Part shown: in pieces, positions 1-7,282 of the stretch | Layout: every line of letters starts with the position of its first letter | Numbering within the stretch: the stretch's first letter is position 1 | NCBI GenBank assembly: GCA_947441205.1 | Contig: CANETM010000047.1 | Location: 1 to 9,739, forward strand | Direction: 5' to 3' | DNA length: 9,739 bases | Source of the DNA: Bacteroidota bacterium | GTDB lineage: Bacteria > Bacteroidota > Bacteroidia > Chitinophagales > Chitinophagaceae | Notes under the pieces: model-generated | Told to the model about the DNA's origin: nothing | Seen by the model: the letters and a program-made list of their open reading frames with translations, nothing else | The model's database searches: none | Program-made: the position numbers and the translations under genes

Positions 1-1810
1 AGAGCCTTTCCATATTGCAAAAGGAACAGGTGTTTTTCAATTTCCAAAAAGTATTGCTATTAACTCGCCAAGCAGTGCGAATGAATTAACCGACCAAATA
101 GCGAAGCAGTTAAGAGTAGTAACTGGGAAAACAGTTTTTTTTAGTAAAAATGACCCTAGCATTACTTTAGATATTATTAAAGACGATGTAATCGGTAATG
201 AAGGATATACCTTAAATATAAATGCTAAAGGAATAATTATTAGTGCAAATACCAATGCTGGTTTATTTTATGGTTGGCAAACGCTACAGCAAATAATGCC
301 CTCCGCTATTTATGCAAAAACTTTACAAACAAACGTTCAATGGAATGCGCCATTTGTTTCCATCATTGATAAGCCAAGATTTGGATGGAGAGGCATGATG
401 TTAGATGTAAGCCGACACTTTTTTAGCAAAGCTGATGTAAAAGTATTTATTGATGATATGGCGCGCTATAAATACAATCGCTTTCATTGGCATTTAACCG
501 ATGACCAAGGATGGAGAATTGAAATAAAGGCATTGCCTAAATTAACAAGTATTGGTGCATGGAGAGCTGAGCGAAAAGGTAAATGGATGAATATTACTAC
601 GCCAGCAATTAATGAACCAAAAACATACGGAGGATTTTATACACAGGAAGATATCAAGGAAGTTGTGGCCTATGCAAAATCAAAATTCATTGAAGTGATT
701 CCTGAAATTGATGTACCTGGTCATAGCATGGCTATCAATACAGCATACCCTGAATTAAGTACTACTCCCAATTATCCATTCCAGGTAAATGCTGGTGATG
801 AATTTATGGATTGGGAAGGAATGAATGGGCATCCAACAGCCATGATTGATAATTCATTGGACCCTTCAAATGAAAAAGTATATGAATACCTTGATAAAAT
901 TATGAGTGAGGTCGCACCCCTATTCCCTTATGAATACATCCATATGGGAGGAGATGAAAATGCAAAAAACAATTGGGAAAAATCTCCGAATGTTCAAGCA
1001 TTGATGAAAAGAGAAGGCTTAAAAGATCAAGTGGCAGTTCAAAGTTATTTTGTAAGAAGAATGCAAAAAATCATCAATAGTAAAGGAAAGAAAATGATGG
1101 GCTGGGATGAGATTTTACAAGGTGGGTTAACTGGAGATGCAGTTGTCATGAGCTGGCAAGGTACAAAAGGAGGAATTGAAGCGGCGAAACAAGGACATAA
1201 AGTAGTCATGTCGCCAAACGATTATAATTATATTGATTATTACCAAGGAGAAATAACAGCAGAAGGACGAGTTTATAGAGGCTTAAGAATGAAAACAACT
1301 TATGGTTATGAGCCCGTACCTGAAGGTATTGACCCAAATTTAATTTTAGGTAATCAAGCAAATCAATGGACCGAACAATTACAAACTATGCGTAAGGTAC
1401 AATATATGACATGGCCAAGAGGTTTAGCAGTTGCTGAAACTAGTTGGTCTCCTGCGGAGAAGAAAAACTGGAACAACTTTACAAAAAAAGTAGAAGCACA
1501 ATTTGAAAAATTAGATGCAGCCGATGTGGTGTATGCAAGAAGCATGTATGACCCCATTGTTACCACCCAATTAAATACAAAGGGCGAGTATATTGTAACC
1601 ATGGAAGGCGAAGTGGAAGGTTTAGATATTTACTACACCATTGATGATCAAATGCCAGATAAATACAGTGATAAGTACACTACCTCATTTGTATTACCTG
1701 AAGATGTATTATCGGTAAGAATTATTTCTTATAGAGACGGTAAACCAATTGGAAAATTTTTAAATATCCCAATAGCTTCTTTAAAAAGCAGGGCTAAAAA
1801 AATATTATAA
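1..1810 (+). CDS. GH20 beta-N-acetylhexosaminidase, 5' end outside window
   Basis: An exo-acting glycosidase that removes terminal beta-linked GlcNAc/GalNAc from chitooligosaccharides or host-type glycans, normally after export. The reading frame is open from base 2 with no start, so about 602 residues are visible; the Met codon at 296 is internal because the 98 codons before it read as a GH20b N-terminal domain (ending GLFYGWQTLQQIM). Counting from base 2, the TIM barrel begins near residue 125 with RGMMLDVSRHF, then FHWHLTDDQGWRIEI and VIPEIDVPGHS. The catalytic pair is D318-E319 in HMGGDE; in GH20 the Glu is the acid/base and the Asp positions the substrate N-acetyl group (substrate-assisted catalysis). 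GNQANQWTE and MTWPR are later family motifs. The last ~85 residues resemble the chitobiase C-terminal beta-sandwich. Missing are probably the signal peptide and a few tens of residues. The gene ends at a hairpin terminator. Family is certain; exact substrate is not. Confidence 0.95.
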   Translation, partial: EPFHIAKGTGVFQFPKSIAINSPSSANELTDQIAKQLRVVTGKTVFFSKNDPSITLDIIKDDVIGNEGYTLNINAKGIIISANTNAGLFYGWQTLQQIMPSAIYAKTLQTNVQWNAPFVSIIDKPRFGWRGMMLDVSRHFFSKADVKVFIDDMARYKYNRFHWHLTDDQGWRIEIKALPKLTSIGAWRAERKGKWMNITTPAINEPKTYGGFYTQEDIKEVVAYAKSKFIEVIPEIDVPGHSMAINTAYPELSTTPNYPFQVNAGDEFMDWEGMNGHPTAMIDNSLDPSNEKVYEYLDKIMSEVAPLFPYEYIHMGGDENAKNNWEKSPNVQALMKREGLKDQVAVQSYFVRRMQKIINSKGKKMMGWDEILQGGLTGDAVVMSWQGTKGGIEAAKQGHKVVMSPNDYNYIDYYQGEITAEGRVYRGLRMKTTYGYEPVPEGIDPNLILGNQANQWTEQLQTMRKVQYMTWPRGLAVAETSWSPAEKKNWNNFTKKVEAQFEKLDAADVVYARSMYDPIVTTQLNTKGEYIVTMEGEVEGLDIYYTIDDQMPDKYSDKYTTSFVLPEDVLSVRIISYRDGKPIGKFLNIPIASLKSRAKKIL

Positions 1811-1825
1811 AAATACAATTATCCT

Positions 1826-1861
1826 AACTATAAAGGCTTCCAAATGGAAGCCTTTATAGTT
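1826..1861 (+). terminator. Strong hairpin terminator after the GH20 gene
   Basis: A perfect 16-bp inverted repeat: AACTATAAAGGCTTCC at 1826-1841, loop AAAT, and its exact reverse complement at 1846-1861. It starts 15 bases after the GH20 stop codon. The arms carry their own A/T runs, but there is no long T-tract after the right arm, so the structure may work in either direction. It separates the GH20 transcript from the outer-membrane protein gene, which has its own promoter-like sequence just downstream. Confidence 0.85.
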
Positions 1862-1897
1862 TAATGCCATTAGGTGCAAATTGTCCTACATAATGAG

Positions 1898-1905
1898 TAA
1901 ATTTG
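1898..1905 (+). promoter_or_regulatory. Bacteroidota -7 box for the barrel-protein gene
   Basis: TAAATTTG followed by CA matches the Bacteroidota primary-sigma -7 consensus TAnnTTTG. It sits 24 bases before the ATG at 1930 and downstream of the terminator, the expected place for a new promoter. A TTG at 1881-1883 is closer than the usual spacing for a -33 element, so only the -7 box is claimed. Confidence 0.5.
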
Positions 1906-1929
1906 CATCAAGAATCCGAACCTTGAACA

Positions 1930-3765
1930 ATGCTTAAACGAGCAATACTTTTTCTATTACTTCAATTATTTATATTTTCTTCTTTTGCTCAAAATAAAAG
2001 ATATACTCAGAATATTGCCAATTCAAAAGACAGCTCCATCATCACAAGTATTATTAAACTTTTTAAAGGAAAGCCTAGTTCATTTATTGACTCAACCTAT
2101 ATCATTTTAAATAAGTCTATAAATAATTTATCAGACCAGGAAGGAAAAAGAATTAATTCAATTAATATAGCAAGCTCTCATTTTGGAATGACTGATTTTA
2201 GTGACAGTATTATCAAACTAAATATCTTTTCTAAAATTGCAAATAAATTACATAATAATACAAATGATAAAACAATTAGGAAAAATTTATTTTTTCATGA
2301 GAATGAATACATGAATCCTTTGTTAATTGCCTATAATGAAAAATGGCTAAGGGACTTGTCATTTATTCAAGATGCTAGAATTATTGTTTCCCCCGTTTTC
2401 AATGATAGCAATAGTGTCGATGTTGTTGTTTTAACCAAGGATATATTCCCATTTGGAGCTAGCTTGCAATTTAAAAACATAAACGCGTATGACGCTTCTG
2501 GCACTATTGAAAATATGAATGACAATGGTAATGCTTTCACCGTATATCATAATTTTGATATTAACAGAACAAATAAATCAGGTTGGGGTGCCGGCTATTT
2601 TGCAAGAAATATATTTGGAAGTTTTTTGGATCTAAATTTTGGTGCTAATTCGCTTGAAAATAATTATGCTAATTACGAAAGTACCGGATCAAATATATAT
2701 TTAAAAGGAAGGCTTCCCTTATTAAACCCATTGAGTAAATGGACTGGAGGTTTTGAATGGAGTCATGCTCAAAATAATAATGAATATCCGGGCAAATGGA
2801 CTGACTCATTTTACAACGCAACATTGAAATACGATCGTAAACATTTTGATAGTTGGGTTGGATATCAATTATTCAACAAGCCTTGGGAATCAAATAATAA
2901 AACCTACAGACACTTTATTCAATACCGATATTTAGACACCAAATTTTTTGAAAGACCCACAGACTATCTTTTACAAATTGACAGGAATTATCAAAATGTA
3001 AAAGCCAACTTATTTTCTTACACCTTATTTAAGCAACAAATTACGCGTACACAATATTTATACGGATTTGGACGAAATGAGGATTTGCCAATAGGTAAAT
3101 CCATAGTAGTAACAACTGGTCATTATCAAAGAGAGGGAAGTAAACTACCCTACTTAGGTTTCTTATACGAATCATATCAATTAAAAAATAATGGAAAATT
3201 CATTCACTTATTTTTTAATACAGGCACAAGCTATTTAGACAAGCAAATATTGGATTTTAAATTTTTGGCGAGTATTGAGCAAATTTCTAAACTACATTAT
3301 TTACAAAGTGGTTACAAATACCGAAGTATGCTTAATATTAGTTTTGCTCAAACACTTAAAAATAAATTTAACGACGCACTATTCATCAATAGCATTTATG
3401 GTATACCTCAACTAACAAAGGAGAGAATTAATGGAGGCACTAGGCTAACTGCCAACTGGGAGTCCATATGGTATAATTCAAGGTCATTTTATGGATTTAG
3501 ACAATCCCCTTTTGTTTTTGCCAATGTTACCTATATCCGAACCGTTGGGGATCCTATTAAAAGCGGGGATATATTTTCGTCCATTGGCGGAGGCACTAGG
3601 GTTAGAAATGAAAGCTTGATATTTGGGACGGTAGAAATCAAAGGATTTTATTTCCCTCGAACACATTTACAAGTTAGTCCTTGGAATATAAGTATCATAA
3701 CTAACCTGAGATTTAAGTATAATTCCAACTTAATTTCAAAGCCCGATTTTGTACAAGTTAATTAA
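1930..3765 (+). CDS. Outer-membrane beta-barrel protein with one POTRA-like domain (Omp85/BamA-like)
   Basis: A 611-residue protein with a clear signal peptide (residues 1-20, hydrophobic LFLLLQLFIFSSFA, probable cleavage before Q21). Residues about 75-172 have the spacing and hydrophobic pattern of a POTRA domain: INSINI, then IRKNLFFHENEYMNPLLI, EKWLRDLSFIQDARI and VDVVVLTKD. From about 175 to the end the protein is a run of alternating amphipathic segments rich in aromatic residues, Asn, Gly and Ser, as in a large outer-membrane barrel. BamA has five POTRAs and TamA three, so one POTRA with a barrel suggests a smaller Omp85-superfamily member; the usual barrel VRGF-type motif is not plainly visible (GGTRLT near residue 503 may correspond). 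Role is unknown: candidates are protein or lipid insertion or secretion. It follows a terminator and promoter-like box, and the DUF2452 gene begins 40 bp downstream, possibly in the same transcript. Confidence 0.7.
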   Translation: MLKRAILFLLLQLFIFSSFAQNKRYTQNIANSKDSSIITSIIKLFKGKPSSFIDSTYIILNKSINNLSDQEGKRINSINIASSHFGMTDFSDSIIKLNIFSKIANKLHNNTNDKTIRKNLFFHENEYMNPLLIAYNEKWLRDLSFIQDARIIVSPVFNDSNSVDVVVLTKDIFPFGASLQFKNINAYDASGTIENMNDNGNAFTVYHNFDINRTNKSGWGAGYFARNIFGSFLDLNFGANSLENNYANYESTGSNIYLKGRLPLLNPLSKWTGGFEWSHAQNNNEYPGKWTDSFYNATLKYDRKHFDSWVGYQLFNKPWESNNKTYRHFIQYRYLDTKFFERPTDYLLQIDRNYQNVKANLFSYTLFKQQITRTQYLYGFGRNEDLPIGKSIVVTTGHYQREGSKLPYLGFLYESYQLKNNGKFIHLFFNTGTSYLDKQILDFKFLASIEQISKLHYLQSGYKYRSMLNISFAQTLKNKFNDALFINSIYGIPQLTKERINGGTRLTANWESIWYNSRSFYGFRQSPFVFANVTYIRTVGDPIKSGDIFSSIGGGTRVRNESLIFGTVEIKGFYFPRTHLQVSPWNISIITNLRFKYNSNLISKPDFVQVN

Positions 3766-3805
3766 GATTTAGTCAACCTTTTTAAGCATTCATTGTTATA
3801 CAGGT

Positions 3806-4597
3806 ATGGTTCAAGCATATAATTTTTTAGCTAGTTGGCAGTTGTTCCCAGAGAAGTGTGAATTCGAATACCAGATTGTCCCAAAATCAGGAAACTACAA
3901 AATTGAATCAGTACATGCAGGCCATTTATTGAGCTTTGGTCATAATTGGGTAAGTATCGAAAATGAGGCGTTTTATGCTCAATATCAAGTAAACCCTAAT
4001 GGAGAATTACATGATTTTGAAAATAAAGCATTAGGTGATTCTGTAGCTGCTGAAATCAAAAATGCATCATGTTTAACAGTTCAGTTTTATAAGGAAGATA
4101 AATTAGTCCTAAAAGTGGTTCACGAGATATTAGCCAATGGCTTTATGAAAGTGACACATTCAGGAAACAAAGAAAATGGAGATCCTTTTGTTAATACCGA
4201 AGTTTACCACAAACAATTAAGCGTGCTACCCTATGCATCCTCAGCAGGAAGTGTAGCCATTAGACCCACTAAGGAAGGAGTGATAAAACACAAGGCATTA
4301 TCGGCCATGGAAGATCAAACCAATATGCAATTAAATCAAATCAAGGAGCAAATTGAATTATTGGCAAGACAGGCACAAGAAATTAGAAAAAGAAAGGAGT
4401 TAAGCTTAATGATTTATGAAGCTAAAATAACTTTCAAGCCTCAAATAGGTCAAATATATCATGTTTATGAAAAAACAGACGGCTCACATGTATTATCATT
4501 GGTAGCACCCACTGAATGGGGCGGCGGCGCTGGGCCATTTGCGCAATTTATAGCAACTGTAAAACTATTAGCTGATCACACTTGGATAGAATGCTAG
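3806..4597 (+). CDS. Two-domain cytoplasmic protein: lipocalin-like N-terminus plus DUF2452
   Basis: A 263-residue protein without signal peptide or membrane segments. Residues about 126-262 match my recollection of DUF2452: DPFVN, LPYA, the helical stretch LSAMEDQTNMQLNQIKEQIELLARQAQEI, YHVYEKTDGSHVLSLVAPTEW, and the C-terminal signature FIATVKLLADHTW. The first ~120 residues form another unit of short beta-prone segments, starting FLASWQLFPEKCEFEY and SGNYKIE, resembling the one-domain lipocalin-like or DUF1579-type sheets in which a Trp follows the first turn; this assignment is by pattern only. A local insertion GGGAGP lies before the final signature. The DUF2452 function is not known to me. 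The ATG at 3806 is preferred because the N-terminal fold begins immediately after it. No -7 box is visible in the 40 bp before it, so cotranscription with the barrel gene is likely. It converges on the ubiD-family gene. Confidence 0.75.
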   Translation: MVQAYNFLASWQLFPEKCEFEYQIVPKSGNYKIESVHAGHLLSFGHNWVSIENEAFYAQYQVNPNGELHDFENKALGDSVAAEIKNASCLTVQFYKEDKLVLKVVHEILANGFMKVTHSGNKENGDPFVNTEVYHKQLSVLPYASSAGSVAIRPTKEGVIKHKALSAMEDQTNMQLNQIKEQIELLARQAQEIRKRKELSLMIYEAKITFKPQIGQIYHVYEKTDGSHVLSLVAPTEWGGGAGPFAQFIATVKLLADHTWIEC

Positions 4598-4644
4598 TTT
4601 TTATTAAAGCTTAATTTTAAGGTAGGTTTTTCTGTAAAATTTAA

Positions 4645-4672
4645 AGTTAGCATCTATTAGTTAGCATCTAAT
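4645..4672. repeat. 14-bp tandem duplication in the convergent gap
   Basis: AGTTAGCATCTA occurs at 4645-4656 and again at 4659-4670, giving two adjacent 14-bp units that differ only near the end, followed by a shorter remnant (TAGTTA) running into the ubiD stop codon. It lies in the 78 bp between the DUF2452 and ubiD-family stops. That gap has no GC-rich hairpin, only AT-only pairing such as AATTTTA (4613-4619) with TAAAATT (4635-4641). The duplication may be slippage, or may contribute to termination from either side; nothing seen settles this. Confidence 0.7.
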
Positions 4673-4675
4673 TAG

Positions 4676-6502
4676 TTAATAACCATAATTAGCTAAAATA
4701 GCATCTACTCTTTTTTCCACTGCTGCATCTTTAATAACTGGTGGCGCATGATGCTTTTTGATAGTGGCATCAATAATTAACGGGCCTTTACAACCCCAAT
4801 GTTTGTGGTCAACAAAAGCATCAATCCCATCAATATCATGTGAAGGATTTGCTCTTGTAAAAGTTGCCCATAAAAAGTTTTGCATATCACTTGCCATCCA
4901 AGCCGAATCTTCGGTTAATACCAACATGGCAACCCCTAAATTTTCTAACAATTCAGCTCCTAAACCATTTAACAAGGTTTGTAATAAATTGGTATTTATT
5001 TTAGCAGCATTCAAAGCAATTACACCTGGCATGATTAAATGCGCATCGGCATTTAAATTTTGAATGGCTTCAGGAACTTGTGTTGTCAATATTCTTTTCA
5101 CTTCACCATAGGCAGCTAATACTAATTTGGATCCACTATTTAAATTTTCACCAGAATAGTCTAAGGTGTCAATTGTTGTATTGGTATAAAAATGTAAGTC
5201 CCTACTAAAATCCATTCGCTCTAAAATATATTTAAAAAACGCAGCTTCATTGTGCGTATCTAATTCAATATTGGATTTTGTATCTATTGACTTTTCTTCA
5301 GGTGCAGTAATCCATAAAAATTTAGCTAAACTTAATTGACCTGTACCTAAAATATGATTGGCAATGGTTAAAATTTCAGCAGGCTTTTTTGTTTGTAAAT
5401 AAGGCGTGTAACGCTCACTACCTATGGCAAGCAATAATGGGTGCACTCCTGCAGCATCAACCGCATAAACTTCTTTCAATCCCGGTATTTCATTGGATAT
5501 GGCAGCACCTGTCATCGCGTGAATTAATTGACCAAAACTAGTATCTTCTTGTGGTGGTCTTCCTACCACTGTAAAAGCCCATATTGCATTTTTTCTTGCA
5601 TATACTTTATGCACTTTCATTAATGGAAAGTCATGTTGTAAACTATAATATCCTAAGTGATCGCCAAAAGGACCTTCGGGTTTATTTTCGTTTGGATATA
5701 CTTCACCAGTAATTACAAAATCAGCATCCGTACTTACACAATAGCCGTCAACATAAGTATAATTAAATCGCTTGCCAGCTAAAACACCCGCAAAATTCAT
5801 TTCACTCATTCCTTCAGGAAGCGGCATCACTGCAGCTACACTATGAGCAGGTGGCCCCCCAACAAATACACTTACTTTTAAAGGCAATCCTTTTTTATTC
5901 GCCTTGGTTTGATGCACTCCTATACCACGATGTAATTGATAGTGCAACCCAATCTCTTTATTTAATGCGTAATCATTCCCACTTAATTGAATACGATACA
6001 TACCTAAATTCGCGTTCGCAATACCTGGCTTATCGGCATCCTCGGTATACACTTGCGGAAGGGTTACAAAAGCGCCTCCATCCATTGGCCAGTGTTGAAT
6101 TAAAGGAAGGTCACTAATTTGAATTTCCTCAAATAATACGGGCTTAGTAAATGGAATGCCATTAGGTAATGCATTCACAGCAGCAGGTAAAGCACCCAAT
6201 GTTTTAAATGGACTTTTAAGGGCAGCAGTTGGATCAATTTTGATATCAATTAACTGCTTTACTTTCGGTAGGGTATCTCTAAAAATAAATTCACTTCTCT
6301 CTAATGTCCCAAATATATTGGACGCTGCTCGGAATTTTGAGCCCTTCACTTTTTCAAATAATATAGCAGGTCCTTTTTGTTCAAAAATGCGTAAATGAAT
6401 TGCCGCCATTTCCAAATGTGGGTCCACCTCCTCTTTAATACGCAATAGTTGACCGGTACGTTCTAAATCCAATAAACAAGCTTCTAAATTAGAATAGCCC
6501 AT
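4676..6502 (-). CDS. UbiD-family prenyl-FMN decarboxylase, long (menaquinone-type) form
   Basis: A reversible (de)carboxylase of aromatic or alpha,beta-unsaturated acids that needs prenylated FMN made by a UbiX partner. The 608 residues contain the family core: NLGMYR at 165-170 (Asn and Arg near the cofactor), His191, ITGEV with E267, and EGPFGDHLGYYS at 276-287, which holds an active-site Glu; residue roles are transferred from characterised UbiD/Fdc1. It is about 110 residues longer than E. coli UbiD. The extra part is internal, about 375-520 (including IDTLDYSGENLNSGSK), and a UbiD-like ending (LTEDSAWMASDMQNFLWATFTRANPSHD) follows it. This length resembles the decarboxylases of the futalosine menaquinone pathway (MqnL type) and the long epsilonproteobacterial UbiD. 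Bacteroidota use menaquinone, so a quinone role is likely but unproven; no other quinone or ubiX gene is in view. Divergent from pdxJ, with 39 bp between start codons. Confidence 0.9.
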   Translation of the reverse strand: MGYSNLEACLLDLERTGQLLRIKEEVDPHLEMAAIHLRIFEQKGPAILFEKVKGSKFRAASNIFGTLERSEFIFRDTLPKVKQLIDIKIDPTAALKSPFKTLGALPAAVNALPNGIPFTKPVLFEEIQISDLPLIQHWPMDGGAFVTLPQVYTEDADKPGIANANLGMYRIQLSGNDYALNKEIGLHYQLHRGIGVHQTKANKKGLPLKVSVFVGGPPAHSVAAVMPLPEGMSEMNFAGVLAGKRFNYTYVDGYCVSTDADFVITGEVYPNENKPEGPFGDHLGYYSLQHDFPLMKVHKVYARKNAIWAFTVVGRPPQEDTSFGQLIHAMTGAAISNEIPGLKEVYAVDAAGVHPLLLAIGSERYTPYLQTKKPAEILTIANHILGTGQLSLAKFLWITAPEEKSIDTKSNIELDTHNEAAFFKYILERMDFSRDLHFYTNTTIDTLDYSGENLNSGSKLVLAAYGEVKRILTTQVPEAIQNLNADAHLIMPGVIALNAAKINTNLLQTLLNGLGAELLENLGVAMLVLTEDSAWMASDMQNFLWATFTRANPSHDIDGIDAFVDHKHWGCKGPLIIDATIKKHHAPPVIKDAAVEKRVDAILANYGY

Positions 6503-6506
6503 GATA

Positions 6507-6514
6507 TATATTTG
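6507..6514 (+). promoter_or_regulatory. Bacteroidota -7 box for pdxJ
   Basis: TATATTTG matches TAnnTTTG and ends 27 bases before the pdxJ ATG at 6542, the same geometry as the boxes before the barrel protein (24) and purE (26). A possible in-frame TTG start at 6512 falls inside this box, which argues against that start. No clear -33 element is seen; the upstream bases are ubiD coding sequence. Confidence 0.45.
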
Positions 6515-6519
6515 AGTTG

Positions 6520-6527
6520 CAAAAATA
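6520..6527 (-). promoter_or_regulatory. Bacteroidota -7 box for the ubiD-family gene
   Basis: Read on the minus strand this is TATTTTTG followed by CAACT, a full match to TAnnTTTG, 17 bases before the ubiD-family ATG (6502). The implied leader is very short, roughly ten bases. It lies only 5 bp from the opposing pdxJ box, so two polymerases could not occupy both at once. The -33 region would fall at the start of pdxJ and shows no obvious TTTG. Confidence 0.45.
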
Positions 6528-6541
6528 ACTTAAATTCGCTC

Positions 6542-7264
6542 ATGACTCGTTTAAGTGTAAACATAAATAAAATTGCCACCCTAAGAAATAGCCGTGGCGG
6601 GGACAACCCAAATTTAATTCAAGTAGCAAAGGATTGTGAGCGTTTTGGCGCGGAAGGCATAACTGTTCATCCAAGACCTGATGAAAGACATATTCGTTAT
6701 CAGGATGTTTATGATTTAACTAAAATTGTTACCACAGAGTTCAACATTGAAGGAAATCCCAAGGAAGATAAGTTTGTGGAATTGGTATTGGCCACTAAAC
6801 CGCATCAAGTTACTTTGGTTCCTGACGCTTTGAATCAATTGACAAGTGATCATGGATGGGATACTATTAAGGAACAAGCTTATTTAAAAGAGATTATTGC
6901 AAAATTTAAAGCTGCCGGAATTCGTGTTTCCATTTTTGTTGACCCAATCGAGGAAATTGTTCGTGCAGCTGCAACTACAGGAACCGATCGCATTGAATTA
7001 TACACCGAAGCATTTGCACGTGAATTTGCACAAGGAAATAAAGAAGCCGCTGTTGCACCATATGTTAATGCAGCAAAACTTGCACATGAATTAGGATTAG
7101 GTATTAATGCTGGTCATGATTTAGACAGATTCAATTTAAGTTTTTTGTCAAAAGCCATTCCTTATATGGACGAAGTAAGTATCGGACATGCCTTAATCAG
7201 CGATGCACTTTATTTAGGATTAGAAAACACCATACAATTATATAAACGCGCATTGCACGTGTAA
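6542..7264 (+). CDS. pdxJ: Pyridoxine 5'-phosphate synthase
   Basis: The last step of DXP-dependent vitamin B6 synthesis: condensation of 3-amino-2-oxopropyl phosphate with 1-deoxyxylulose 5-phosphate to pyridoxine 5'-phosphate, in the cytosol. The ATG at 6542 gives 240 residues, close to E. coli PdxJ (243), and the protein then begins MTRLSVNINKIATLRNSRGG as in relatives; an in-frame TTG ten codons upstream is rejected because it sits in the promoter box. TIM-barrel motifs: TVHPRPDERHI with His43 and Arg45, FNIEGN with Glu70, IELYTEAFA with Glu153, INAGHDL with His192, and the phosphate-binding SIGHALI near 213-219. His43, Glu70 and His192 correspond to the known catalytic residues. The Asp-His before the IATLRN motif in E. 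coli is Asn-Lys here, which I take as the usual Bacteroidota form. Divergent from the ubiD-family gene; the GH29 gene starts 18 bp after its stop. Confidence 0.97.
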   Translation: MTRLSVNINKIATLRNSRGGDNPNLIQVAKDCERFGAEGITVHPRPDERHIRYQDVYDLTKIVTTEFNIEGNPKEDKFVELVLATKPHQVTLVPDALNQLTSDHGWDTIKEQAYLKEIIAKFKAAGIRVSIFVDPIEEIVRAAATTGTDRIELYTEAFAREFAQGNKEAAVAPYVNAAKLAHELGLGINAGHDLDRFNLSFLSKAIPYMDEVSIGHALISDALYLGLENTIQLYKRALHV

Positions 7265-7282
7265 AAATTCAAACCAACTTAT

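Noticed and set aside
296..1810. GH20 gene starting at the ATG at 296 as a complete 504-residue protein
   Set aside because: The same frame is open to the left edge and the 98 codons before 296 encode a recognisable GH20b domain, so the gene is truncated by the window.
6512..6541. A TTG start for pdxJ ten codons upstream
   Set aside because: The extra residues have no counterpart in PdxJ proteins, and the TTG lies within the TATATTTG promoter box; the ATG at 6542 gives the normal N-terminus.
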